Shown here piece by piece: positions 16,523 through 28,252 of a stretch of 64,000 bases of DNA. Numbering within the stretch: position 1 is the stretch's first letter; each line of letters opens with the position of its first letter. The notes beneath the pieces were generated by a model. The model saw only the letters and a list, made by a program, of their open reading frames with translations, searched no databases and had not been told where the DNA came from. The stretch spans positions 1,095,192 to 1,159,191 of the forward strand of contig NW_008705562.1 of NCBI RefSeq assembly GCF_000186865.1, given 5' to 3'. Position numbers and translations under genes: made by a program. The DNA comes from Aureococcus anophagefferens. Taxonomy: Eukaryota; Sar; Pelagophyceae; Pelagomonadales; Pelagomonadaceae.

Positions 16523-19500
16523 TCAGACGCGCTGGACGGGGTTGCCCGCCCAGTCGCCGTCGGGCTCGGCGACGATGCCCGGGAAGACGATCGCGCGGCC
16601 GAGCGTCTTGAGGCGCGTGCCGCGCGGCAGGTGCGTGCCCGGCAGCACCTGGGCCTGCCAGGCGTCGAGGGCCTCGCAGTGCTCGCCGACGGACGTGTCG
16701 CGGAACTTGAGGTGCATGTTCGAGAAGTCGTGGCCGTAGACGTGCGCGGAGAAGAGCGCGCCGGCGCCGTAGGACACGACGTCGGCCTCCGGGAGGGCCT
16801 GGACGACCTCGGGCTCGGGGAAGATGCGCACGTTGTCGCCGACCGTCGCCCCGAGGGCCCGGAGGTAGGCCCGCTGGGCCTCGAACAGGAACCGCGCGGG
16901 CTTCGGGAAGCCGGGCAGGCGGCCGACGACGAGCGTCGCGGCCCAGGCCACGTGGCGCGGCCCCCGGAGCGCGTGGGCGACGCCGTCGTCGCGCGCCTCG
17001 CCCAGGAGCACCTGCTTCGCGCCGACGTGGACGAGGCCGAAGAGAAACGCGCGGCCGACAGCGACGGCGGCGAACAAAACGACCAACACGCCGTCCGCCG
17101 CGAGCGCCGCGCCCGCGCCGAGCCAACCATTGAGGAGGCGCCCCGCGGCGACGCCCGGCGGCGCGAGCCCCGCCGCCGCCGCCGCGACGGCCGGCGGGCC
17201 CCAGGGGGCCCGCGCGACCGCGCGGAGGAGGACGTCGAGCGCCCACCACGACGGGACGACGTCCGCCGCGAGCAGGGTCACGTTGAGCAGCGCGAAGAGG
17301 GCGCCGCTGTAGCAATCCCACAAACGCTCGCGGCCGGCGAAGGCGAAGACCGGCCGCGGCTTCCACGCGAGGGACGCCGCGCCGTCGCCGTCGCCGAGCG
17401 CGACGCGGCCGTGCGGCACGCGGCGCCCGGGGCCGACGACGGCGCAGGAGCCCGTCGCCGCGCCGTCCTCGAGGGCCGCCCCGGGCATGAGCACGCTCAG
17501 CGGGCCGACGAAGCAGCCCTCGCCGACGGCGACGCCGTCGAGGTGCGCGACGCCGCGCCGCGCGTCGACGCGCGCGGCGAAGACCGCGACGCGCGCGGCC
17601 AGGTAGGAGAAGTCGCCGACGTCGACGAGCTCCAGGAGCGCGTGGTTGCCTAAAAGCTCGCTGAGGATGGCCCCGCGGGCGCCGACGCGCAGCCCCAGCG
17701 CGCGCCAGACCGCGTTCATCGCGCCGCTGTACTTGACGAGCCGCGACGCGGCCGCGTCCGCGGCGCGGCCCCAGGCGTCGACGACGGCGTGGCGCGCGAC
17801 GAAGGACGGCGTCAGCGGGACCGTGCGCCGCAGCTGGGACCGGACGTCGCCGAGGAGCAGGCACCGCATAACCCGCGCGACCGCGACGGCGCCGACCGCG
17901 GGGCCCGACACCGCCCACGCGGCCGCGAGCGCCGCGAAGGAGACGAGCCCGTAGGTCAGCGGCGGCTTCGCCGCCAGGAGGAACACGGCGTGGACCAGCG
18001 GCGATATTGCGGCCGCGACGACGCACGGCCCGAGCAGCGCGAAGGACGCGAGCGGCGCGAGGTCGAGCAACAGGTCGCCCCGGCCGCGCGCGGCTTCGCC
18101 GCCGTCGCGGCGCGGGGGCGCGGGCACGCGGATCGTCGTGTCGCAGGCGCCCGGCGGCTTCTCCTCGCCGGGCCGCGGCCGCTCGACGCCGCGCGACGTC
18201 GCGTAGGAGCCCCGCGGCAGCGGCCCGTCGAGGCCCGCGCCCGCGCAGACGACGGCGCCGTCGCCGACGTGGGCGCCGGCCTTGGCGTCGGCGCAGCAGC
18301 CGAGCCGCGCGTGGCGGCCCACGTGGACGTGGCCCAGCGCGACGCGCGTCGGCGTCCGGAAGGAGAAGGGCGCGCAGCCCGCGCCGACCTCGAAGACCGC
18401 GCCGTCGCGGATTGTTAATAAGTCGAAGCCGCCGAAGGTGCCCAGGGGCTCCGTGCCCGAAAAGGTGACGTCGCGGCCGACGTCGGCGCCCAGCGCGCGC
18501 AGGTACGCGGCGACGCAGCCGTCCGGTAAAATGGCTAGCGCCGCGCCCCAGAGGTCGGGCCGCGACGCCGCGTGCGCGTTCGCCAGGAGCGCCGCGCGGT
18601 AGCCCGCCGACGACGTCCACGTCGGGAAGACGCCGGGCCGCTGGTGCCCCACGAGGAGCCACTTGCACAGCACGGCCGCCGCGTGGCAGCCCAAAGCCCA
18701 GAGGAAGACGTAGAGGCAGCCCGCCGCGGCGGCCTCAGCGCTGAAGGCGAGCGTGCGCCCCGGGGCGACGTCGCCGCCGACCCAGGCGCGCGCCGGCGCC
18801 GCGCGCGCGGGGAGGAGCACGTCGACGGCGACGAACGCGCGGAAGCGGACGAGCCGCTCGAGGAGCCGGAGCTTCGGGCCGAGCGCGAGGCGGCCCGGCG
18901 CGTAGCGCTCGCAGGCGTAGCAGGGCAGGAAGCCCAACAGCAGGAGCTGGGCGCCGAGGGCGTAGGACAGCAGCGTGAAGAGGAGCCGCGTCGACCGGCG
19001 CGCGTCGGCCTCGGGCGTCTCCCGCTTCTCCTTCGCCGGCGGCGCGGGCGCCGCCGCCGCCGCCGGCGCCTCGTCGGCGCAGGCGCCCGCGAGGTCCGCG
19101 AGGCAGCGGCCGTCGAGGACGTCGACGACCGTGAGCTCGGCGCCGAGCGCGTCCGACGCGCGCCGCGCGAGCGCCGCCGCTTCCAGCGAGTCGAGGTCCA
19201 GCGCCGCGACGCGCGTGGCGCCGTCCACGGCGGCCCCCGGCGGCGCGTGGTGCCTGACGGCCGCGACGAGGCGCGCCAGCGGCGTCGACGCCGCGACCGC
19301 CGCTTTAGGGCACGCGTCGACGACGTCGCCGAGCGTCGGCGCGCCGAGCACGTCCGCGACGCCCAGCGCCGCGCCCGTGGCCTGGTTCACGTCGCGGACG
19401 ATGGCCATGACCTCCAGCGAGTCCAGGCCCAGCGCCGGCAGGGGCGTCGCCGCCGTGATGGCCCCGTCCGCGGCGCGCGAGTGCGCGTGGAAGATCCGCA

Positions 19501-22500
19501 ACACGGCGTCGCCGACGTTCGCCGCGCCGTCGTGGAGGCTCGCGTCGACGCCCGCCCGGCCCCTCAGGCGCGCCGCGAGGCGGTCCAGGAGCGGCGACGC
19601 GCGGCGGGCCGCCGCCAGGTGGTCCTCGGCGAACGCGACGGCGGCGACGGCGTCGGCGCCGGGCCCCGGCGCGCGGAGCGACGCGGAGCGCCGCAGCGCG
19701 TCGTCGAGGAGCGCGCAGGCGTCGCCGGATTCCAGCGGCACGAAGGGCGCGCGCGGGGTCCCGCCGCCGCCGTCCCGGGCCTTGGCCGCCATGCCGAAGC
19801 CCGCCCAGGGCCCCCACTGCACGGACACGAGCGCGGCCGCGCGCGGCCCGTGCTTTCGCCGCCGCGACGCCGCGAGGGCGTCGAGGGCCGCCGACGCGGC
19901 GCCGTAGTCGCTCTGGCCCGCGTTGCCGAGGAGCGCCGTGATCGACGACAGGTAGACCTCGAGCGCGAGCGGCGGGCAGCCCTGCGCGTCGCGCGCGGCG
20001 TCGACGGCGGTCGCGAGGCGCAGCGCCCCGCCGAGCTTGGGGTCCAGCGCGCGCCGCAGCGTGTCCCGCGTGCGCGACCGCAGCGCGCCGTCGTCGACGA
20101 CGCCCGCGCCGTGGACCAGGCCCCGGAGCTCGGGGCCGAAGCGCGCGGCGAAGCGCGCCACCGCGCCGCCGTCGCAGACGTCCAGGGCGACGACGTCCAC
20201 CGTCGCCCGCTTTTCCTCCGCGGCGGCGAGCAGCGCCTCGCGCAGGGGCTCGTCGGCGGACCGCACGGCGCCGCTCCGGCTCAGCAGCACGACGCGCGTC
20301 GCGCCGCGGCGCACGAAATGCGCCGCGAGCGCGAGCCCCACGGCGCCCGTGCCGCCGGAGATGGCGACGGCGCCGCCGCGCACGAGGCGCGCGCAGGCGA
20401 CGGCGCTCGGCTCGTCGTGGTCGCCGTCGTCGACGCGGACGACGCGCCGCGCGAGCACCGCGCCGCCGTCGTCGACGCGGACGTCGTCGTCGCGCCGCTC
20501 CGCGAGCACCTCGGCGGCGACGCGGCTCAGGGGCGCGCCCGCCGTGGCCTCGACGGCCCGCAGCGCCGTCGGCGCCGCCGCGAGCTCGCCCTCGCGCCGC
20601 GCGGACCGCAGCAGCCCGAGGAGCGCGCCGCCCGCCGCGGACGCGGCCGCGTCGTCGCCGAGGCCCGGCGGCGCCGTCGCCACGACGAAGCGCCGCGGCG
20701 CCCGCGACCGCGGCGCCACGAGGGCGACGCGCAGCGCCGCCTGGAGCTCGCCCGCGCGCGCGGCCGCGGCCTCGTACGCGACCGCCGCGGCCTCGACCGC
20801 GGCCGCCGCGGCCGCGTCCGTCGCGCGCTCGACGTCCGCGGGCGCGACGAGCCGCGTCGCCTCGCCGGCGGCGGCGCGCGCCGACACCGTCGCGCGCGTT
20901 CGCACGGCCGGCGCCGGCGGCCGGACGCCGCACGCGAAGACGACGACGTCCCACGACTGCGCGACGGCGGCGGCCGCGGACAGGGGCAGCTCGGACACGG
21001 ACCGCGCGCCCGCGTCCCGCAGGGCCGCGGCGAGGGCCCGGCCGCCGTCGTCGTCGCCGCGGAGCACGAGCACGTGCGTCGCCCGGGGGAACGCGGGGTC
21101 CGCGGGCGCCCACGCGGTCGCGTAAGACGCCGGCACCGGGCCCCGCGCGTTCTCCTCGTCGTCGTCGTCGGACGACGTCACCGCGGGCGGGGGCGGCGCC
21201 GCCGGGGCCCGCGTCGCCTCGAACCAGCAGGGCTGGCCCGCGAAGGCCGTCGGCGGGAGCCGGGGCGCCGGTCGCCGCGCGACGGCGAGATCCGCGCCGA
21301 GCGCGTAGAGGCCGCCGAGGGCTTTCAGGACGGCGCGCGGCTCGCCGCCGGCGTCCCTGGCGCCGCCGAGCGTCGCGACGGCGGAGGCGCCGAGCGCGGC
21401 GACGTGGGGCGCGAGGTGCGCCGCGGGGCCGACCTCGACGACGACGGTGTCCGCGGCGTCCGCGTCGAGGCGCCGCAGCGCCGCCGCGAAGGCGACGGGC
21501 CGCCGCGCCTGGTCGACCCAGTAGTCCGCCGTCGGCGCGTCCGCGAGCCGCGCGCCCGTGAGCGTCGAGTAGACCGCGACGGCCGCCGGCGGCGTCGCCG
21601 GCGGCGCGGCCGCGCGGACCGCGGCGAGGCAGGGCTCCACGCAGGCGCTGTGGAAGCCCGTGGCCACGCGCAGGCGCGTCGACGCGACGCCGGCGGCGTC
21701 GAGGCGCGCGACGGCGGCGTCGACGGCGGCCGCCGCGCCGCCGAGCGAGCACCCGAGCGGCGAGTTGTCGCACGCGACGGGCGCGTCGTCGCCGAGGACC
21801 TCGCGCACGCGGTCGACGCCGGCGCGCACGGCGGCCATGGCGCCGACGCCGGGCGCCAGGGCGCCCATGGCCGCGCCGCGGCCGACGACGAGCCGCGCCG
21901 CGCCGTCGACCGAGAGGACGCCCGCGACGCAAAAGGCCGCGACCTCGCCGAGCGAGTGGCCGACGACGGCGTCGGGCGCCTCGCGGCCGAGCCTCGCGAG
22001 GAGACACCGCGCGAGGGCGTACTCGAAGCAGAAGAGCGCGGGCTGCGACGTCGCCGCGGCCGCGTCGTCCGCGGCGCCGACGACGGCGCCGCGCAGCGAC
22101 GCGACGTCGCCGCCGTGCCGCCCCACGGCGTCGAGCGCCGCGTCGAAGGCCGCGGCGAAGGCCGCGTCGGCGCCGTAGAGCGCGCGCCCCATGCCCGCGT
22201 AGGCCGCGCCCTGGCCCGTGAAGGCGAGCGCGAGCCGCGGCGGCGCGCTCGCCGGCCCGCGGCAGGCCGCGGCGGCGGCCGCGAGCGCTTCGTTCGCATC
22301 GTCGTCGCGCGCGTCCAGGGCCGCGGCCGCGCGGTAGGGCCGCGCCCTGAGCGGGGCCGACCGCGCGGCCGCGGCCGCGAGGCGCGTGGGCGCGACGCGG
22401 CCGAGGCGCGCGGCCGTCTTCTCGAGCGCCTCGAGGCTGTGGGCGGCGAAGGGCACGAGGACCGGGCCCTCGGCCGGCGCCTCGCGCGCCGGCACCCGGG

Positions 22501-25500
22501 TCCGCCCGACGGCGACGTGGCCCAGCGCGCCGCCGAAGCCGAAGGACGACACGCCGACGGTCGCCGCGGCGTCGCCGGAGAACGCGTCGGGCAGCTGGAG
22601 CACGCGGACGCGCAGCGCGTCCCAGGGCACGTGGGCGTTGGGCCGGCAGAAGTGGAGCGACCGCGGCGCGATGTTGTCGGTGGACGCGACGACGAGCGCG
22701 GCCTTGAGCAAGCCCGCGAGGCCCGACACGCCCTCGAGGTGGCCGACGTTCGTCTTCGCGGAGCCGCACCTCAGCGTCGCGTCGCCGCCGAGCTTCGCGG
22801 ACCCGAGGGCGCCGAGCTCGACGGGGTCGCCGAGCCGCGTGCCCGTGCCGTGCGCCTCGATCAGCGCGACGCCCCCGCGCGCGGCCGCCCCGTCGCCGGA
22901 GAAGTCGCCGTAGCACGCGTCGAGGACGCCGGCCTGGGCCGCCGGGTTCGGCGCCGTGAGGCCGTTGGACCGGCCGTCCTGGCCGACGCCGACGCCGCGG
23001 ACGACCGCCGCGACGTCGCCGGCCGCGACGGGCCGCAAAAGCACCGCGCCGACGCCCTCGCCGCGCACGTAGCCGTCGGCCGCGTCGTCGCCGAAGCGGC
23101 AGCGGAAGCTCGGGCTCAGCATGCCCGCGGCGGCAAAGGCGCCGGACCAGTGGGGCTGCAGCTGCAGGTTCGCGCCGCCGACGAGCGCGGCGCCGCACTC
23201 GCGCCGCTCCACCGAATTCCGCGCGACCGCGACGCAGGTCAGGGAGCTGCTGCAGGCGCTGTTCAGCGCCACGGACGGGCCCCGCAGATCGAAGACGTAG
23301 GACACGCGGTTCGGCGCGACGCAGCCGTGCCAGCCCGTGCCGCAGTACGCGTCCGCCTCGGCGCGGCCCTCGTCGACGGCGCGCTGGTGCAAAAAGGCGT
23401 AGTCGCTCGTCTCGATGGCCGCGAAGACGCCCACGCTCGCGTCGCGCCCGCGAACCCCGCCGGGCGCCGCCGGCGTGCAGGGGAGCCCCGCGACCTCGAG
23501 CGCCTCCGCCGCGCACTCGAGGAAGAGGCGCTGCTGCGGGTCCGTCGCGGCCGCCTCCGCCGCGGAGACGCCGAAGGCCGCGCGGTCGAAGTTCCGCAGG
23601 GTGTCGCCGGCGAGGTAGGCGCCGGGGAGGCCCGTGTGGGGCCGGTCCGCGGGCGGCTCCGCGAGGACGCAGTCCGCCTCGGCGACGAACAGCGCCCAGA
23701 GCTCCTCCGGGAGGTCCGCGCGGCCGGGGAAGCGGCAGGCGGCGCCGGCGACGACGAGGTCCGCGCGCGCCTCCGGCGCGACGGCGCGGGGCCGCGGCAC
23801 GGCGGCCTCGGGCGCGCCGCCGAGCCGCGCCGCGACGCCGTTCAACGTCACGGCCTCGTAGACGAGCGTCGGCGACAGGTCCTCGCCGAGCGCCTCGCCG
23901 AGCGCCGCGACGAGCTCGACGGCCTTGATGGACGTGAGCCCGAGGCTCGCGAGGGGCGCGTCGTCGTCGTCGGGCTCCTCGCCGAGGAGCTCGCGCAAAA
24001 TCGCGCGCGCGGCGTCGAGCACGTCGCCCCTCGACCGCGGCCGCGCGGCGGACGCCGCGGCGGCGAACCCGGCGCAGAGCTCGCGGGCGAGGGGCTGGGC
24101 CTCGGCCCGCGACGCGGCGTAGGCGCGCCAGTCCGCGGGGACGACCGCCGCGTGGCACTCGGTCCGCCGCCGCGAGCCCGCGAGGTCCGCGAGGACCGCG
24201 AGCCCGGCCTGTAGCGGCACGAAGCCGAAGCCCGCGCGCTCGCGCGCCGCGCGGAAGCCACCGCCGAAGCGGTGCGCCATGCCCGCGTCGGCCCAGGTGC
24301 CCCAGGACACCGCGAGCGCGGGCAGGCCCGCGCGCGCGCGCGCGGCGGCGAGGCCGTCCTGGAACGCGTTCGCGGCCGCGTAGTGGGGCAGCCGCGGCGC
24401 GCCGAGCAGGCCGTAGACGCTCGAGAAGAGGACAAAGGTCGCGACGTCGTGGGCGAGCGACGCGTCGTGCAGGCGCATGGACCCGTCGACTTTCGCGCGG
24501 AGCACGTCGTCGAAGTCGCCCCAGGCGACGTCGCCGGCCGCGGCGTCGCCGACGACGCCCGCGAGGTGCCAGACGTGCAGGGGCTCGCCGTCGGCCCGGA
24601 GGCCCGCCGCGCGGTCGAGGAGCGCGGCCGCGTCCGCTTCGAGGGACACGTCCGCGCGTTCGAAGACGACGCGCGCGCCCGTCGCCGCCGCCAGGTCGTC
24701 GAGCCGCTTCTCGAGGGCCGGCGCCGGCGGGCGTCGGCTCGCGAGGACGAGCGTCGCGGCGTCGCCGCCGGCCCGGGCGAGGAACTCGGCCCACGCGGCG
24801 CCGAGGCCGCCGGCGCCGCCGGTGACGACGTGGACGCCCCGCGCGACGTCGCGCCCCTCGGGCCGCGCGGCGCGCGCGACGAGCGCCGGCGCGAGGCGCC
24901 GCCGCCGCCGGTAGGCCGCCTCGCCCCCGCCGCCCGCCCCGAGCTCCGCGAGGACGGCCGCCGCGTCGGCGTCCGCGTCGGCCTCGCAGGGGCAGAGGTC
25001 CGCGAGGCGCGCGGGCGCCTCGAGCTCCTCGGCGGCGCTGCGCACGAGGCCCCAGACCGCGGACCCGGCCAGGGCCGGGGACGGCTTCGCCGCGGGGACG
25101 CCGTCGAGGGCCGCGTCGTCCGCGGCGCCGCGCGTCGCGACGACGAGCTCGAGGTTCCTTCCCGCGACCGCCTGGACGACCGCGAGCGTCGCGAGGAGCG
25201 CGCCCTTCGTCGCGCGGGCGACGGCGTCCGCGCCGTCGTCGACGTCCGCGGCGGCGCTCGGGCGGAGCGCGGCGAGGGACGCGACGCCGGCCCACGCCGG
25301 CCGCGCCGCGAGCGCGGCTTCGACCGCGGCGCGCGCGGCGTCGAGGGGCGCCGCGGGGAGGTCCAGCACGTCCGCGGCGGCGCCGTCCGCCTCGAGCTGC
25401 CGTCGCAACGCCGCCGCGACGCCGCGGCCGTCGTCGACGAGGAGCCAGGGGCCCGGTGTTCTCTCGTTCTTTGCGAGCGGCGCGTCCCGCCAGCGGACGT

Positions 25501-27287
25501 CGTAGACGTGCTCGCCCAGGGCGTCCTTCTCCTTCGCCGCCGCGGCGTCGACGCGCCGCTGCGCCGCGCGCTTCTTCAGCTCGGCCTTGGCGACCTTGCC
25601 CGAGCCCGTCATGGGCAGGTCCGCCCGGGCCATAAATTCGACGACCGCGGGCACCTTGAAGTCCGCGAGCTTGCGCGCGCAGTGGCGCCGGAGGTCCGCG
25701 GCCGCGACGGCGTCGTCGGCGCGGACGACGACGGCGAAGACGCGCTCGCCCAGGGCGCCGTCGGGGACGCCGAAGACGGACGCGAGGACGACGCCCGGGT
25801 GGTCGTGGAGCACGCGCTCGACCTCGACGCAGTAGACGTTCTCCGAGCCCACGAGGATCATGTCCTTGGCGCGGTCCGTGATCGTCAGGTAGCCGTGGGC
25901 GTCCACCGTCGCGAGGTCGCCCGTGCGGAACCGGCCGTCGAGCTTCTCCCGGCCCTCGTAGCCCGCGAAGACCGTCGGCCCTTTGATCGCGACCTCGCCG
26001 ACGCCGCCCTTCTCGTCGACGAGTTCGACGTCCACGAGGGAGAAGGGCCGCCCGCTCGAGCAGACGAGGTCCAGCGTCGCCGCCGGGCCGACGCGGTCGC
26101 GCGTCGGCCCGTCGACGAGCGACGTCGAGATCTTGCCGCAGCACTCCGTCATGCCGTAGGACAGGAAGAACTCGCAGCGGAAGGTGTTGAGCGCGTCGAG
26201 GACCGTCGCCCGCGACAGGGGCGCGCCGCCGCAGGAGAGGAGCTCGAGGGACGACCAGTCCGCGGCTTTGACGGTCGCGTCGGCGAGGAGCAGCGTGACC
26301 ATCGTAGAGGCGAGGTTCGACGCGGTCACTTTGCGCTCCGCGACGGCGTCCCCGACGCCGCTCCCGGAGAAGCCCGGGATGGCGACGTGCCGGCCGCCGA
26401 CCCAGGTCACGGCGAAGATGGCGTAGGCGTCGACGAGGTGGAACATGGGCGCCGCGTGGAGCCAGACGTCGCCGCGCTGGAGGCGGTGCTCGACGGCGCA
26501 GCCGAGCGCGTGCAGCAGCACGTTCCGCCGGCTCAGCACGACGCCCTTGGGCCGCCCGCTCGTGCCCGACGTGTAGTACATCTCCGCGCCCGCGGCGCCG
26601 TCGTCGAGAAACGCCGCGCGCGCGGCGGCGGCGCCGGACGCCGCGGCCTCGTAGCGCTCCGAGAGCGCGAACGTCGCCGGCGCGCCGTCGGCGCCGGCCC
26701 AGAGCGCCGCGCGCACGTCGAGCGGCCGCTCGGCCCGGGCGGCGTCGACGAGGGCCTCGTGGCGGGCGTCGACGACGAGCGCCGCGCAGGCCGCGCCCGG
26801 GGCAGTACGCGAGCTCGTCGCCGGAGAGCCGCGGGTTCAGATTCAGCGCGACGAGGCCCGCCCAGCCGGCGACGGCGTAGTGGGCCTCGAGCGCGACGGC
26901 GCCGTTGGGCGCCAGGAGCCCGACGCGCGCGCCGGGTCGCAGGGACGCGGCGCGGAGGAACCAGGCGCCGACGCGCGCGGCGCGCGCCGCGGTCTCCGCG
27001 TAGGTGCGTTCCGTCTTCGCGCCGAGGTCCGCGACGGCCCAGCCGTCGGGCCGCAGCGCGAGCGCGGCTTCCAGCGGCGCCCAGAGGTCGCCGCCGGCGT
27101 CGGGTGCCGCGAGCGTCGCCGTGAGCAGCGCGGAGGCCGCGGCGGTGTCGCCTGCGCGCGGCGGCGCCAACGCGCTGGCATGGTCGTCGAGCTGCGTCGA
27201 CGAGCTGGCTTGCCCACTCTGGGACCAGAGCTCCGCTTGCCGCTCCGCGCTGGAGCGGGCGGGCAGCGACAGGCTTCTGGGCGCCAT
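16523..27287 (-). CDS. Giant type I polyketide synthase: CAL-KR-ACP-KS-AT-KR-ACP-ACP plus membrane/hexapeptide terminal domain
   Basis: About 3,580 residues, no introns. Domains in order (genome positions descending): acyl-CoA ligase (YTSGTSGRPKG near 26570; GDLATVDAHGYLTITDRAKD near 25900; PMTGSGKV near 25600); ketoreductase 1 (TGGAGGLG near 24815, YAAAN near 24385); carrier 1 (LGLTSIKA near 23935); ketosynthase with complete Cys-His-His (NSACSSSLT, EAHGTGT, KTNVGHLEG, 23270-22735); malonyl-type acyltransferase (GHSLGE near 21955, FHS near 21650); ketoreductase 2 (SGGTGAVG near 20355); carriers 2 and 3 (LGLDSLE near 19420, LDSLE near 19190). From about 19000 to the stop, several membrane helices alternate with hexapeptide repeats, as in the terminal part of Pls-type synthetases. 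There is no thioesterase, dehydratase or enoylreductase. It probably activates an acyl acid, extends it once or iteratively and hands it to the membrane-bound terminal domain; the product is unknown. There is one frameshift near 26800. Confidence 0.85.
26780..26815 (-). other. Single-base frameshift inside the PKS ligase domain
   Basis: The N-terminal frame (ending LSGDELAYCPG) and the ligase-core frame (starting LVVDARHEALVDAA) differ by one base, with no room for an intron. The site is a C/G homopolymer (CCCCGGG on the coding strand). Both sides are strongly conserved ligase sequence, so an indel in sequencing or assembly is more likely than gene death. Confidence 0.75.
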
Positions 27288-27424
27288 CGTGGGGCAGCGT
27301 TTAGTTGAGAATTGTGTGATGTCATCATTTATTGCATGCAAGTTGGCCGCTATCAAAAAGTTTGGACGCGGGGCTGGAAAGACCCGGCCGCAGTCGGCGG
27401 CGCGTTGCCTCGGCCGCGCCAGCC
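27288..27424. promoter_or_regulatory. Divergent promoter of PKS and ankyrin gene
   Basis: Only 137 bp separate the PKS start (minus strand) from the ankyrin start (plus strand). The stretch is clearly lower in GC (TTTATTGCATGCAAGTTGG) than the flanking coding DNA. It must contain both 5' regions. Confidence 0.4.
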
Positions 27425-28247
27425 ATGGCCTTACTTTGTACGGCTGCTGAACGCGGAGACATCGACGCGTTGCGCGCGTTGGTGGCGCGGGGTGCCGACG
27501 TGAATTTAGCGCAGGGCGCGGCACTGAGGCGGGCCGCAATGTATAATCAGACAGCAGCCGCGCAATTTCTGCTCGATCACGGGGCCGACGTCAACGCTGC
27601 AGGAATCGGCGATCGGGACGGGATTACCGCGCTTCACTTAGCGCGTTTGGCCAGCACGAGGTCATGGCCGTTTTGCTCGCGGCCGGCGCGAACGTCCACG
27701 CGCGCTCGGACGATGGGCTCCCTTGGCATACACTCTTGACAGAAGGTCGAACATCAAGTGCTGCGCGCTTCTCCTCGCCGCCGGGGCGGACGTCGACGAT
27801 TGCGGCGAGGACTACACGCCCCTCTTCTGCGCAATTGAGGAGGGGCGCCGCGACATCGTCAAGATGCTTCTCCGCGCCGGCGCAAAAGAGATCGCCGCCG
27901 CCGACCTTCCGGACCGTGATTTCGACCGTGATTCCGACCATGATTTCGACCGCCACCGCCCACGAAACGAGCACCTAGTTCCCGCTCCAGGCTTTGATGC
28001 CGCCTTCGAAACGGTGGACGCCATCCACGCCGCGGGCGGCTGGGCGGAGTATGTCAAAGCGCACCGCCGCGTGCTCTCGAGCTTTGTCTCCAAGCTCGCC
28101 TCCCCAAAGCCCCGCAAGGGGCCGCGGCCCGTGCGCCAGAGCTACTATCAAGTGCCCGCGGCGCGCCCCTCCTCCGTGGCCCGCCCCATCCCCCTCAACG
28201 CCGCGAGCCTCGTCGTCGCCTTCTGGTGTCCGCCGGGCGGTTACTAA
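27425..28247 (+). pseudogene. Ankyrin-repeat protein with two single-base frameshifts
   Basis: Ankyrin repeats run through three frames: CTAAERGDIDALRALVARGA and the following repeat from 27425; EVMAVLLAAGANVHARSDDG from about 27655; KCCALLLAAGADVDDCGEDY and IVKMLLRAGAKE from about 27750. Adding one base near 27645 (LHLA/FGQHE) and one near 27722 (DDGLP/LAYTL) would give uninterrupted repeats, so two one-base deletions are implied. The C-terminus (WAEYVKAHRRVLSSFV ... VVAFWCPPGGY) is a tail I recognise from other stramenopile ankyrin proteins. It is either a recent pseudogene or a pair of sequencing errors; conservation elsewhere is good. Ankyrin repeats are protein-binding; no catalytic domain is present. 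Confidence 0.65.
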
Positions 28248-28252
28248 AAAAT

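Noticed and set aside
18572..24214. An 1,880-codon open frame antisense to the PKS (and another of 950 codons at 24272-27124)
   Set aside because: Composition is Arg/Ala/Gly/Val-rich with no domains; it is the shadow of GC-rich third positions in the PKS.
19305..26800. Continuation of the PKS N-terminal frame as a protein of about 2,700 codons
   Set aside because: After position 26800 that frame is arginine-rich shadow; the real ligase, KR, KS and AT motifs are in the neighbouring frame.
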